Shown here in pieces: positions 1 to 7,853 of a DNA stretch of 31,540 nt. Position 1 is the first letter of the stretch, and each line of letters begins with the position of its first letter. The notes under the pieces are model-generated. The model saw only the letters and a list, made by a program, of their open reading frames with translations, was not told the origin of the DNA and searched no databases. This DNA comes from a virus. The translations under genes and the position numbers were made by a program. Where the stretch lies: the IMG/VR virus record IMGVR_UViG_3300030339_000168, positions 1-31,540 of that record. The stretch is one strand, 5' to 3'.

Positions 1-148
1 AGAACTATTAGCGACCGAATTGATTGAAACCCTAATTTCACTAGGACTAAAATTACCACCGAAATCATCTTGTGGATATATCGCTATCTGGATACATTCG
101 GATTCAAGAAAAATAGAATTTGCAAATCAGGAAATACACTTTAAATAA
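1..148 (+). CDS. C-terminal end of an unknown protein (5' end outside the window)
   Basis: An open frame enters from the left edge (first complete codon at base 2) and stops with TAA at 146-148, giving 48 residues. The visible end runs from ELLATELIETL to the terminus NQEIHFK. No family is recognisable from so short a piece. It ends 6 bases before the ATG of the ATPase gene, so it looks like the preceding gene of the same operon. The frame being open for 49 codons and the tight spacing are the only support. Confidence 0.55.
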   Translation, partial: ELLATELIETLISLGLKLPPKSSCGYIAIWIHSDSRKIEFANQEIHFK

Positions 149-154
149 AACAAA

Positions 155-1924
155 ATGGAACAACAACAAGTACATATCCTCGGACTCCGCGCACAAGGAT
201 ATAAGTCAATTGAAGCGGTGGAATTAATGCCGGACATTTTTGCCGGCAAGTTAGTAAAAGTGGTAGGTGAGATCGGGAACGGCAAGTCCAGCTTGCTTGA
301 ACTTTTGCAGATTGCCCTATCCGGATCAGATGCAATTGCCAAAAAGGATGCGCTAAAGACTGGATTCCTTTCCGAAGTTCAAATCCTCGATGGAGAACAT
401 CGGCTGTTTATGGGCGTTCGTGTTCGGGATATTGAGAGAGGCGAAAGTAAAGGGCAACCAAAGTTTGAAACGTTTTTGTTTGAAAAAGATAAAGATAACA
501 AACCATATGTTCCGGTAATTGATGGACGCAAGGCAACCGCATCTGACTACATGAATATGCTGCATACTGACATTACTTTCAATATGCCAGTACTTTTCAC
601 TAATAATCAAACAGAACACCGCAAATTGCTTGAAAAACTGTTTGAAGCAGAACTGCAAAAGTTGGGTATTGAAGAAGTGATCAAACGAATCGAAGAAGCC
701 AAGAAGCGTCAGGATAATACAAGGGCTATTTGTGAGGCGAACGGTGCATTTAAAAGTACGTTTGAAGAAGAAGGATGGACTACTGAGGTATTGGAAACGC
801 TGAAAAAAGTGGATATTGAATCAGTTAGGCAGGCGATTACTGACAAAGAGATTGAAAAGGATCGCATCATACGAGATAGCGAAAATGGGAAACAACTAGC
901 CGAACAAAAAGCACAGAATGAGCGTGATGTACTTCTAAGGGGTATTCAGGATAAAGTTCAGGCTGTTACAGAACAGATCAGGGAATTGAATGAGAAGAAA
1001 CAAATGGAGTATGGGAAATTGAAGCAAGTTTGTGATGTATGGCAAATGAAATTTTCCGATCTTCAAACGAGATGGAGTTCTATTGATGGACAAATCAATT
1101 CATTTCCTGTTGAAGATTCAGCCAAAACAGCAATCAAAGCTATTGTATCCGGTCAAAAATCAAAACAGATACTCGCATTGGGAGCTGAACCTGAAGTACC
1201 AACTCAACCTAATACAATTGAAATAATAAATGGCGTACCTCAAGCAGTACCGATGGATGTCGATAAAGAATATAATCCGTTTATTGATTCAAGAACCAAC
1301 CTATTGTCTGAATACAGGGATTTGAAGGCAGCGCCACTAATCATAGCTGCTCCTGCTGATATTGATGTTTCAGCCATCGACACCGCAATCGAACAACTCA
1401 AAATCCGCCGTGATTCAGCCGACAAAAACAACCAGCTCGTCGCACGTTTCGGGTATTGGAATACGTGGATCGAAGCAAAAGGAATGTATGAAAAAGAGAT
1501 TGATGTGCTTCGGAAACTTTATGGCAAAGTCAATACAGGCGTATCCGGATTGATTATCTCACCAGAATTAACCGATACCGGACGAGTACAAATCTGGCTC
1601 AAATACGACGGCAAATACGATCCTGAGTTCTTTGGAAATGTTGTAGGTGAACATCGTTATCTGTTTGAATACTCAGCATTCCAGAGAAGTATTATCGGGC
1701 TACTACTCCAGGCATCTCGTCTTGACATGAAAGATAAAGTTCTTCGGATGGCTTTCGTTGATGATATTTCAGTTACTAAAAAGTCAATTGAAATGATCGA
1801 AAGGGTTTGTGGGGAATTTGATTTGAAGCTGTGGACGTCGTACGCTGAAGATAATTATGATCTGGAGAACATTCCAGAAGGAAAGGTTATCGTAGAAAAT
1901 GGTCACGTATTCTTTAACAAATAA
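155..1924 (+). CDS. SMC/SbcC-like P-loop ATPase with central coiled coil
   Basis: The 589-residue protein has a Walker A motif, GEIGNGKS, at residues 38-45, preceded by the short N-terminal strand with 'GYKSI' typical of RecF/SbcC/SMC ATPases. Residues about 165-300 are rich in E, K, Q and R with heptad-like hydrophobics, consistent with a short coiled coil. Near the C-terminus, YSAFQRSIIGLLL (about residues 507-519) resembles a degenerate ABC signature, and LRMAFVDD (DD at 536-537) fits a Walker B motif. Known family members bind DNA ends and work with a nuclease in repair or recombination; here a DNA-processing role early in infection is inferred from the downstream helicase, nuclease and SSB-like genes. 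No SbcD/Mre11-type nuclease is adjacent, so the partner is unknown. The ATG at 155 is chosen because it directly follows the preceding stop. Confidence 0.8.
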   Translation: MEQQQVHILGLRAQGYKSIEAVELMPDIFAGKLVKVVGEIGNGKSSLLELLQIALSGSDAIAKKDALKTGFLSEVQILDGEHRLFMGVRVRDIERGESKGQPKFETFLFEKDKDNKPYVPVIDGRKATASDYMNMLHTDITFNMPVLFTNNQTEHRKLLEKLFEAELQKLGIEEVIKRIEEAKKRQDNTRAICEANGAFKSTFEEEGWTTEVLETLKKVDIESVRQAITDKEIEKDRIIRDSENGKQLAEQKAQNERDVLLRGIQDKVQAVTEQIRELNEKKQMEYGKLKQVCDVWQMKFSDLQTRWSSIDGQINSFPVEDSAKTAIKAIVSGQKSKQILALGAEPEVPTQPNTIEIINGVPQAVPMDVDKEYNPFIDSRTNLLSEYRDLKAAPLIIAAPADIDVSAIDTAIEQLKIRRDSADKNNQLVARFGYWNTWIEAKGMYEKEIDVLRKLYGKVNTGVSGLIISPELTDTGRVQIWLKYDGKYDPEFFGNVVGEHRYLFEYSAFQRSIIGLLLQASRLDMKDKVLRMAFVDDISVTKKSIEMIERVCGEFDLKLWTSYAEDNYDLENIPEGKVIVENGHVFFNK

Positions 1925-1936
1925 AAACCAAAAATC

Positions 1937-2233
1937 ATGGAAATTCAAGTAATTTTAATTCTTGTGTGTATTGTATTGGCAGCAATTGCCTCGTATCAAT
2001 CAGTAAGAGCCTACAAGCTCAAAAAAGAAGTTGGCAATCAGGAATTTCTTGTCGATGCCAAAAATGACATCATTGAGAATCTGAATGGCGATAAAAAGGT
2101 ACTGAAGGCTACGATTGATGCCGGAAATGTGAAACGTAAGGAATTGGAAGATCAGGTATCGCTTCTTACAGAGCAAGTCAATGATGTTGGATTGAAGCGT
2201 GGTGCTAAAGGAAGATTTGTGAGTGCTGATTAG
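1937..2233 (+). CDS. Small single-pass membrane protein with coiled coil
   Basis: The 98-residue protein begins with a hydrophobic segment (residues about 3-22, VILILVCIVLAAIASYQ) followed by a charged, heptad-like helix to about residue 85 and a basic end (LKRGAKGRF). It starts 12 bases after the ATPase stop, so it is probably co-transcribed. The layout (N-terminal membrane anchor, cytoplasmic coiled coil) suggests a scaffold or an anchor for replication or repair proteins at the inner membrane, but no family is recognised and that role is speculation. Confidence 0.65.
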   Translation: MEIQVILILVCIVLAAIASYQSVRAYKLKKEVGNQEFLVDAKNDIIENLNGDKKVLKATIDAGNVKRKELEDQVSLLTEQVNDVGLKRGAKGRFVSAD

Positions 2234-2372
2234 GTGAAGCCATGAGCTATCGAGGTAACGGGCATAGTTATACTTTAAGACCTATTTGAACTAAAAAGAT
2301 AACGCTCCCGCCAATACACGCAGTTGGGGGAATTGAAACACAAAATTGTCAAACTTAAAATACACTACAAAA

Positions 2373-2621
2373 ATGAATGAACAAACAAAAACCAATGATA
2401 CCCCAATTGACGGGTATTTGGCTGTTATACGCCGTTTTTTCAGACGTATCAAACGGCAATGGTATAAGTTATTTGATTATGGTGAAATGTTGGATAATCA
2501 TAGAAGAAATGGTCATTTTAGAGTAGAATACCCTGACGGCAAAATAAGTCAGAAATTCTCTTGGCGATGTGCTAAGGATTATCAATCAATATTTGGTGGA
2601 ACTATCATAGACGCTTTTTAA
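2373..2621 (+). CDS. Small hypothetical basic protein
   Basis: Read from the ATG at 2373 this is an 82-residue protein (MNEQTKTNDTPIDGYL...). An in-frame TTG at 2346 would add nine residues but is less likely. It has a strongly basic stretch, RRFFRRIKRQWYK, near residues 21-33, then a beta-like C-terminal part (GHFRVEYPDGKISQKFSW). The basic patch could bind nucleic acid. No family is recognised. It follows a 139-base intergenic stretch and shares strand and spacing style with its neighbours. Confidence 0.5.
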   Translation: MNEQTKTNDTPIDGYLAVIRRFFRRIKRQWYKLFDYGEMLDNHRRNGHFRVEYPDGKISQKFSWRCAKDYQSIFGGTIIDAF

Positions 2622-2669
2622 ATGGCGTTATAACTTGTAAATACCCGCAACTAATTGCTCAAAATACCA

Positions 2670-2921
2670 ATGAAACCAATACTTTTAAAAATAGCTTATA
2701 GGTATCGCGGATTTGAATATTTAGTTGCTGATGATTCTGGAAACCTATACTTAATTCCTCATTTTCATTATCGAAGGACGGTTTATTTTAAAAAGTTAGA
2801 ACCGTTTGAGAATGGAAATAAAAAGGCGATCAACTATCATAAATCAAATGTGTCTTTCAAGCAATTACGAGAAAGAAAAATTTACCTATTTGAAACAAAA
2901 CAATTTAAACTTTTAGTATGA
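2670..2921 (+). CDS. Small hypothetical phage protein
   Basis: Reading from the ATG at 2670 gives 83 residues; an upstream in-frame TTG at 2655 is a weaker option. The protein is rich in aromatic and basic residues (IAYRYRGFEYLV; HFHYRRTVYFKK) and looks like a small beta/alpha domain. I have an impression of similar short proteins in Bacteroidetes phages but no function. Its TGA stop overlaps the next ATG as ATGA (2918-2921), which implies translational coupling with the lipoprotein gene. Confidence 0.5.
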   Translation: MKPILLKIAYRYRGFEYLVADDSGNLYLIPHFHYRRTVYFKKLEPFENGNKKAINYHKSNVSFKQLRERKIYLFETKQFKLLV

Positions 2922-3175
2922 AAAAAATTAAAATCACTTCATTTTGTTTTTTAATCATTGCCTTATTTTCATCATGTATGGGAGTTGAAACGCCAAGATT
3001 AACAAAAAGCAATCCATTTATTGTTAGTAAGGTTAAAGTATATGATCTTGATAATAACGAATATACAGGTGGAAGATATGTCGCTATGTTCAGTCAATTC
3101 TGGTCATATCATCAGACAATTATAGCACCAAGAGGAATGTATAATGTGGGCGATACTATCAAGGTGTGTAAATAA
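2918..3175 (+). CDS. Small phage-encoded lipoprotein
   Basis: The 85-residue protein has a clear lipoprotein signal: basic N-terminus MKKIKI, a hydrophobic core (residues 8-17) and a lipobox LFSSC with the lipidation cysteine at residue 20. The mature part (66 residues) looks like a small beta barrel, with NPFIVSKVKVYD near its start and GMYNVGDTIKV near its end. It would be exported and lipid-anchored, on the periplasmic or outer face of the host envelope. Phage lipoproteins of this size are sometimes superinfection-exclusion factors, but nothing here proves that. It sits oddly in the middle of a DNA-replication operon and overlaps the previous gene by 4 bases. Confidence 0.65.
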   Translation: MKKIKITSFCFLIIALFSSCMGVETPRLTKSNPFIVSKVKVYDLDNNEYTGGRYVAMFSQFWSYHQTIIAPRGMYNVGDTIKVCK

Positions 3176-3219
3176 CGTTTAGTTCAACTAGAGGAAGTAT
3201 CCGAACCAGCCCCACTACC

Positions 3220-4752
3220 ATGATCCAACTTTACTCATATCAACTAGCCTTCATCCACGATCTTCTTTCCGCGTTTACGTACGGGAAGCATATACTTGGC
3301 GAGGCTCCTTGTGGCTTCGGTAAATCATACTGCATTGCCGAAATTGCTCGTCGTGCCATTGAAAAGGATAAAAAGGTATTGATTTTGAGTCATCGGCTGA
3401 TTTTACTTCGACAAAACAACGGAGCGTTGCATGACTTCAACCATAAATTAATCACCATTAACGATCACGGCAAGTCAATGCCACTAGATCACAACCTATA
3501 CTGCTCAACCGTCCAAACAATTCAGTCACGAATAAAACAGCCAGAATTTTTGGCATGGATCGGCATATTTGATTTAGCCTTAGTGGACGAGAGCCACCTT
3601 CAGTACTCAAACTTTCTTTTCGAAACAGGAATACTCGACAATATTTTCGTAGTTGGATTCACCGGTAGTCCTCGGCGCGATGGGAATCAAAGACAGCTGG
3701 GCATGGATTACGATAAGATTGTCAAATCAATTTCAGTAAAAGAATTGATCGCACTTGGCAAGTTGGTTCCATGCCGATATTATGAAGTTCCATGTAGCAT
3801 CACCGGACTTGATGTTGACCCGATGACCGGAGATTTTACGCCAAAATCGAACTACAAGAAATTCGATACCCCGAAAGTTTACCAAGGGGCAATTATGAAT
3901 TATCGAAAGCATGGGCAAGATCGGCAGTTTATTGTATTCTGCTCAAATATTGCACACTGCATAAAAACGTGTCTGCAATTCAATGAATCTGGGATACCGA
4001 CTAAATTTGTAGTTTCAAATCTAAACAAGCCAAACGAACCAGCAGTGCGAGAATCTGGAGAGTATGAACGATATTTAGACCATCTGGAGAGTTATGAGCT
4101 ACTTCAGGATAACAAGCATTTACTACTGAAGCAGACCGAAGTAAAAGCGCAATTACAGTCTGGAGCCATCAGAGGCGTGATCTGTATTGACATTTTGAGT
4201 ATTGGATTTGATTACCGACCGTTAGCTTGCCTGATCATGCTTCGGGCAACTCAATCTCTTCAACTGCTCATCCAGATTGGAGGCCGTATTCAGCGACCAT
4301 TTGAAGGAAAGACTGATGGGATATTTTTTGACTTCGGGAGTAATATTCAGAGACTGGGGGAGTTGGAGCAGGATCGGGAGTGGAGCTTGTGGCATGAAAC
4401 GAACGACGTTCAAGGAATTCCTGCTGAAAAGATATGCCCAGGATGTGAAAAAAGCATCTTGGCTTCATATGCGATATGCCCCAAGTGCGGGTATCGTTTC
4501 GCAACAAAAGAAGAATTACGAGAAGTTGAACTTATTGAACGCCTAAAAGAAGAACCATCCGACTACAAATTAATGTCAGCAACTGCACTAAGGGATTTGG
4601 CTGAACTGCGAAAGTGGTCAAAGCAAAAGCTATTTCATATTCTTTGGTCAAGAGGAAGTTCTGAGTTTAGAAATGGGATGAGGGAGCTTAATTACAAAAA
4701 CGGATTTATTTATCGAATGCAAGATATGTATGAAAAAAACTCCAAAAAATAG
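3220..4752 (+). CDS. SF2 DEAD/DEAH-type helicase with C-terminal zinc ribbon
   Basis: The 510-residue protein shows the ordered superfamily 2 motifs: an N-terminal Q-like region (YQLAF), Walker A GFGKS with K35, Walker B DESH at 123-126, motif III TGSP near 148, and motif VI QIGGRIQRP at 352-360. After the two RecA-like domains come four cysteines, C406-x2-C409-x10-C420-x2-C423, a zinc ribbon. These features fit an ATP-dependent DNA helicase or translocase for phage replication or recombination. The stop overlaps the VRR-NUC gene by 23 bases; helicase and VRR-NUC genes are often paired in phages, suggesting the products act together. The protein also resembles restriction-type ResIII helicases, but no restriction or methylase subunit is present. 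Confidence 0.88.
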   Translation: MIQLYSYQLAFIHDLLSAFTYGKHILGEAPCGFGKSYCIAEIARRAIEKDKKVLILSHRLILLRQNNGALHDFNHKLITINDHGKSMPLDHNLYCSTVQTIQSRIKQPEFLAWIGIFDLALVDESHLQYSNFLFETGILDNIFVVGFTGSPRRDGNQRQLGMDYDKIVKSISVKELIALGKLVPCRYYEVPCSITGLDVDPMTGDFTPKSNYKKFDTPKVYQGAIMNYRKHGQDRQFIVFCSNIAHCIKTCLQFNESGIPTKFVVSNLNKPNEPAVRESGEYERYLDHLESYELLQDNKHLLLKQTEVKAQLQSGAIRGVICIDILSIGFDYRPLACLIMLRATQSLQLLIQIGGRIQRPFEGKTDGIFFDFGSNIQRLGELEQDREWSLWHETNDVQGIPAEKICPGCEKSILASYAICPKCGYRFATKEELREVELIERLKEEPSDYKLMSATALRDLAELRKWSKQKLFHILWSRGSSEFRNGMRELNYKNGFIYRMQDMYEKNSKK

Positions 4753-5221
4753 ACAAGAAGCCACCCTAATCGCTTCTCGTCGCCAACTCTCAATCGAAGT
4801 CGGCACAGAAGATACGCTTCAGGCATCGATAGTCAGAGCTTTCAATGAGAGGTGTCCAGAGCAGAAAGGACGACTGTTTGCAACGTTTCAGAATCCTTCG
4901 GGTGCAGGTCAATATGGCATCTGGATTGCAAGAGGAATGGTTGAAGGAGTATCTGATTTGCTATATACTGATGACCAGAGAAGGCTCGTGGCTATCGAAG
5001 TGAAGCACTTGGAGAAGTTGCACAAGCGTGATCATATCATCCGACAGGCGAACTGGATAATTAACAACTGCTACTCTGGTGGATTTTGCGTGTCAATTGA
5101 TATGTTTTTTAACATCATTGAAGGTCGGAGTAATGGGATTGATCCAAAAAAGCTGTTGTCCGACATGGAAAATAATTCCAAAAAGCAAACCATCGTATTT
5201 AAAGATTATCTATATTTGTAA
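4730..5221 (+). CDS. VRR-NUC domain nuclease
   Basis: The 163-residue protein carries the VRR-NUC (PD-D/ExK fold) signature: GVSDLL with D76, the E90-V91-K92 catalytic pair and Q106 in the following helix. About 25 N-terminal residues precede the domain, and there is a lysine-rich tail. VRR-NUC proteins are structure-specific nucleases (Holliday junctions or flaps). Standalone phage versions commonly follow an SF2 helicase, as here with a 23-base overlap. The inferred role is to resolve or trim replication and recombination intermediates. A TATATTTG promoter box lies inside the last codons of this gene. Confidence 0.85.
   Translation: MKKTPKNRQEATLIASRRQLSIEVGTEDTLQASIVRAFNERCPEQKGRLFATFQNPSGAGQYGIWIARGMVEGVSDLLYTDDQRRLVAIEVKHLEKLHKRDHIIRQANWIINNCYSGGFCVSIDMFFNIIEGRSNGIDPKKLLSDMENNSKKQTIVFKDYLYL
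5211..5218 (+). promoter_or_regulatory. Candidate Bacteroidetes promoter -7 box (TATATTTG)
   Basis: TATATTTG fits the Bacteroidetes -7 consensus TAnnTTTG and lies about 37 bases before the ATG of the SSB-like gene, so it could give that gene extra expression within the operon. No convincing TTTG/TTG -33 box is seen at the usual distance, and it overlaps the end of the coding sequence, so the call is tentative. Confidence 0.4.
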
Positions 5222-5254
5222 GACGAACGAAAAACAATCACTAAATTTATTTAT

Positions 5255-5659
5255 ATGTCAATATCATTAGAAATTACCGGCACTATTCACTTCATAGGTC
5301 AAGAACAGCAAGTAAGCGACAAATTCAAAAAACGTGATTTTGTGCTTCATGTAGCAAACGAAACAAATCCTCAGTATGACGATTATATCCAGTTGCAAAT
5401 GTCTCAGGATAAATGCGCCAAATTGGATGAAGTTGAGAAAGGCTACGAGATCAAAGCATTTGTGAACATTCGAGGCAAGGAATACTCAAAGAAAGACGGC
5501 TGCGGAATGGCTTATTTTAATACGCTTGAAGCATGGAAGTTTGATGTGCTGAAATCAGTTCCGGTTGGAAGTGGGGAGACTGGATTGATACAGAAATCTG
5601 ATCACATACCGCCACCGCCGGACATAAAAGAAGATGACGGTTCGGAATTACCATTTTAA
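5255..5659 (+). CDS. SSB-like OB-fold protein (DUF3127-like)
   Basis: The 134-residue protein begins MSISLEITGTIHFIGQ and contains FKKRDFVLHV and FVNIRGKEY, the pattern of the DUF3127 OB-fold proteins of Bacteroidetes and their phages. The linker is proline-rich (IPPPPDIKED), and the protein ends with an acidic tip, DDGSELPF. That tip matches the C-terminal acidic-hydrophobic tail by which bacterial SSB proteins recruit partners (E. coli ends DDDIPF). It probably coats single-stranded DNA at the phage fork and recruits host or phage enzymes. The gene stands 33 bases after the nuclease gene with a promoter-like box in front. The single-strand-binding role is inferred from fold pattern and tail. 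Confidence 0.8.
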   Translation: MSISLEITGTIHFIGQEQQVSDKFKKRDFVLHVANETNPQYDDYIQLQMSQDKCAKLDEVEKGYEIKAFVNIRGKEYSKKDGCGMAYFNTLEAWKFDVLKSVPVGSGETGLIQKSDHIPPPPDIKEDDGSELPF

Positions 5660-5928
5660 AATAAACCACCGATAGGTAAATATGGTTTAATGGGATATGA
5701 TTAGTTGAAGGCGATATAACGATAGCTAAATGCCGACAATGCTGTCTGAGTCGGAAGTAAACATTAACGGACAGCCAACTATTCAGAATACATTAAATTA
5801 GTAGCAATATTTACCGCACACCAGAGAAGCCACCGGAGTCAAATCTGGTGGCTTATATTTCTGCACTCATCGGAAAATTATTCCAAATTTAACCCTATCT
5901 TGCAACCTCCAAATTGAAAAAATCAAAG
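5660..5928 (+). other. 269-base non-coding stretch with hairpins between the SSB-like and HTH-like genes
   Basis: This is the longest gap in the early operon. Around 5731-5790 two short stems compete for overlapping bases: CCGAC with GTCGG, or CTGTC with GACAG. Further on is the perfect 8-bp hairpin annotated at 5827-5854. The only reading frame I see is 23 codons (5730-5801) without support. It could be a leader, an attenuator or part of a replication origin; no iterons are obvious. Confidence 0.4.
5827..5854 (+). terminator. Hairpin, possible weak terminator
   Basis: AAGCCACC (5827-5834) pairs perfectly with GGTGGCTT (5847-5854) around a 12-base loop whose ends can pair further (GA with TC). 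The downstream sequence is only moderately T-rich, so this may be a weak or conditional terminator, or an mRNA-stability element, between the SSB-like gene and the helicase genes. Confidence 0.5.
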
Positions 5929-6138
5929 ATGGATGTGATACTAAAACGAACTGACGGAATTGTAGAAATTGATGGAATGCAGTGGATGACAAGAGAAACA
6001 CTCATGTCTATTCATAAGATCAGAAAATCAAACTTTTACAATCTTCGCAACGACGGACATATACTTTCCGAAAGACTTTTCCTGAATAAAAAGACGGTAT
6101 TCTTTGTGTACCGTATGAGGGAGGTAGCCAATGATTGA
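5929..6138 (+). CDS. Small helix-turn-helix-like DNA-binding protein
   Basis: Reading from the ATG at 5929 gives 69 residues (an upstream TTG at 5914 would add five). The segment GMQWMTRETLMSIHKI followed by KSNFYNLRNDG resembles a MerR/excisionase-type winged helix: a first helix (MTRETLMSIHKI), then the recognition helix (KSNFYNLRN), then a beta wing (SERLFLNKKTVFFVYR). It could be a regulator or a replication-initiation accessory. It overlaps the D5 helicase gene by 8 bases. Confidence 0.55.
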   Translation: MDVILKRTDGIVEIDGMQWMTRETLMSIHKIRKSNFYNLRNDGHILSERLFLNKKTVFFVYRMREVAND

Positions 6139-7597
6139 CCTAGCTGCACTCCAACTTCAGATACGGGCATACTTCGACAAGAAAAGAGAAAATGAAATCA
6201 AGGCGGTTGCATCTGTGAATGATAAGATCGGAATCATTGGTAAATATATGAGCGATGCAGTTCTCAATAGCGACATCCGGATGTATCGCAGAGAAGTCTT
6301 TGCATTCAATGGAAAGTATTACGAAAGCATTGATGGACTACGATTCAACAAACTTATTATCGACGTAATGGAAGAAATGAAGTTTGGATATAATTTCATT
6401 GTCAACCATCGTAAGGCAGTCATTGAATTTACCATCGCAAATCTGATCACAAAAGATATTAAGCCGGAAAGAAACGTCATCCCATTTCAGAACTGTCTAC
6501 TCAATACAGCTACGATGGAAGTCATGCCACATTCACCGAAGCACGACATTTTATATTGTTTGAATTATGACTACGAGCCAAAAGCAACGTGTCCACAATG
6601 GCTAAAATTTCTATCTCAGGTACTTCCAAAACAAGGATTGATTGATGTGCTTCAAGAATATCTGGGATTGCTATTCGTTGATCGTGAAGGATTAAAACTT
6701 GAAGAAATGCTGATCCTGCTTGGTGGTGGATCGAACGGAAAGAGCGTTGTATTCGAAACGATATTTCGCATCCTTGGAGAAAGGAATGTATCTACATACG
6801 ATATTAGTGCGCTGATTAAAGGAAATTCAGCAGACTATAATCTGGCTGCAATCGACGGTAAGATACTGAACTATACCTCAGAACTTGACCCAAAAGACTT
6901 CTCTGGCGATTTGGCGAAGAAGCTAATATCCGGAGAACCTGTTATGGCAAGGCAGATTTACTCGCAGCCAATCATGTTAAAGAACATACCGCTGTTTATT
7001 TGTAATGCGAATAAATTACCTCAGACCGACGACAAAACATTTGGTTTCTTTAGGCGATTTCTGATTATTCCTTTTGAAGTTACCATTGCGGTGAAGGATC
7101 AGGACAAAGCATTATCTGTCAAGCTAAGGGAAGAGTATTCTGGGATACTAAATTGGATTATCGAAGGGCGAAAAAGAATATTGGCTAACAATGTTCAGTT
7201 CACCGAAGTATCAGACATTAAGCGAGTAAAAGAAGAGTATCGCATCATTCAGGACTCTATATACGGATTTATTAAGACGAACCGGTTGGAAGCTACCGGT
7301 GATTTTACAGACAGATACACCGTTTCAAATACTGAAATTTACGGACAATACATTGAGTACTGTAAGGAAGTCACGAAATCACCATACGGCAAAAATGTAT
7401 TTACCAATCACTTCACCAACCTTGGCTTCAAAACATATCGGGATTCAGGAAGTCGAGGTCTGTATGTTTATTGCGACAGAAACCCTGGACTTCATTGGAA
7501 TAAAGATATTGGCAATGTTTACGATGAAGCTGAGGTGGCGGTGATTGCAGAACAAGTGAAAGAAGAAGAGTGGAGACAAGAGAAAGTACCATTTTAA
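6131..7597 (+). CDS. D5-type SF3 replicative helicase (phage/plasmid primase family, no primase domain)
   Basis: The 488-residue protein has an N-terminal region like D5_N (about residues 20-170), then an SF3 helicase core: Walker A GGGSNGKS with K204, LNYTSELD as the B region, sensor-1 PLFICNANKLP near 288 and the arginine motif FFRRFLIIPF near 306. A winged-helix-like C-terminal domain follows (NTEIYGQYIEYCKE; GSRGLYVY). Known relatives are hexameric replicative helicases, usually 700-900 residues with an AEP or TOPRIM primase in front. That primase part is absent here, so priming must come from elsewhere. The last residues are acidic then hydrophobic (ending QEKVPF), like an SSB tail tip. 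The ATG at 6131 overlaps the preceding gene. Confidence 0.87.
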   Translation: MIDLAALQLQIRAYFDKKRENEIKAVASVNDKIGIIGKYMSDAVLNSDIRMYRREVFAFNGKYYESIDGLRFNKLIIDVMEEMKFGYNFIVNHRKAVIEFTIANLITKDIKPERNVIPFQNCLLNTATMEVMPHSPKHDILYCLNYDYEPKATCPQWLKFLSQVLPKQGLIDVLQEYLGLLFVDREGLKLEEMLILLGGGSNGKSVVFETIFRILGERNVSTYDISALIKGNSADYNLAAIDGKILNYTSELDPKDFSGDLAKKLISGEPVMARQIYSQPIMLKNIPLFICNANKLPQTDDKTFGFFRRFLIIPFEVTIAVKDQDKALSVKLREEYSGILNWIIEGRKRILANNVQFTEVSDIKRVKEEYRIIQDSIYGFIKTNRLEATGDFTDRYTVSNTEIYGQYIEYCKEVTKSPYGKNVFTNHFTNLGFKTYRDSGSRGLYVYCDRNPGLHWNKDIGNVYDEAEVAVIAEQVKEEEWRQEKVPF

Positions 7598-7607
7598 ATT
7601 TATACCC

Positions 7608-7853
7608 ATGAAAATAAAACACCCCCTACGCCCCAAATTCATAGAATTTCTCGTAGCACACAACTGCCTAATTCAATATGCCCAAAACAAAGTAAAGACA
7701 CCACCAGAACCGAAATGCTGGACTTCGAAAGCCTTCCTTTGGCATCGAACATCTGAGGGTGCTATTTATTGGGATGACATTGATTTTGAATGGCAGAAAA
7801 TAGTTAGAGAGTATGATACAGCATTGCAAAAAACTCTATTACCGTCGCAATAA
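7608..7853 (+). CDS. Hypothetical protein, 81 residues
   Basis: It begins 10 bases after the helicase stop and reads MKIKHPLRPKFIEFLVAHNC, with a tryptophan-rich middle (CWTSKAFLWHR; YWDDIDFEWQKIV). It is probably a small alpha/beta protein of the operon; no family is recognised. Its end overlaps the next gene by 41 bases, a long overlap that raises some doubt about the exact start of the next gene but not about this one. Confidence 0.55.
   Translation: MKIKHPLRPKFIEFLVAHNCLIQYAQNKVKTPPEPKCWTSKAFLWHRTSEGAIYWDDIDFEWQKIVREYDTALQKTLLPSQ

Noticed and set aside
353-658. 101-codon - strand frame inside the SMC-like ATPase gene
   Set aside because: It lies opposite a gene with clear P-loop motifs, with no spacing or promoter logic of its own.
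2242-2289. 15-codon ORF (MSYRGNGHSYTLRPI)
   Set aside because: Too short to support; spacing fits but nothing else does.
3220-4752. Type I or III restriction helicase subunit
   Set aside because: The SF2 motifs are shared, but no methyltransferase or specificity subunit is present and the neighbours are replication genes.
5730-5801. 23-codon ORF in the gap before the HTH-like gene
   Set aside because: No start-site context, no overlap with neighbours and it lies within the competing hairpins.
5827-5854. tRNA gene
   Set aside because: It is a simple hairpin with no TPsiC-like GGTTCGA and no acceptor stem; no tRNA was found elsewhere.
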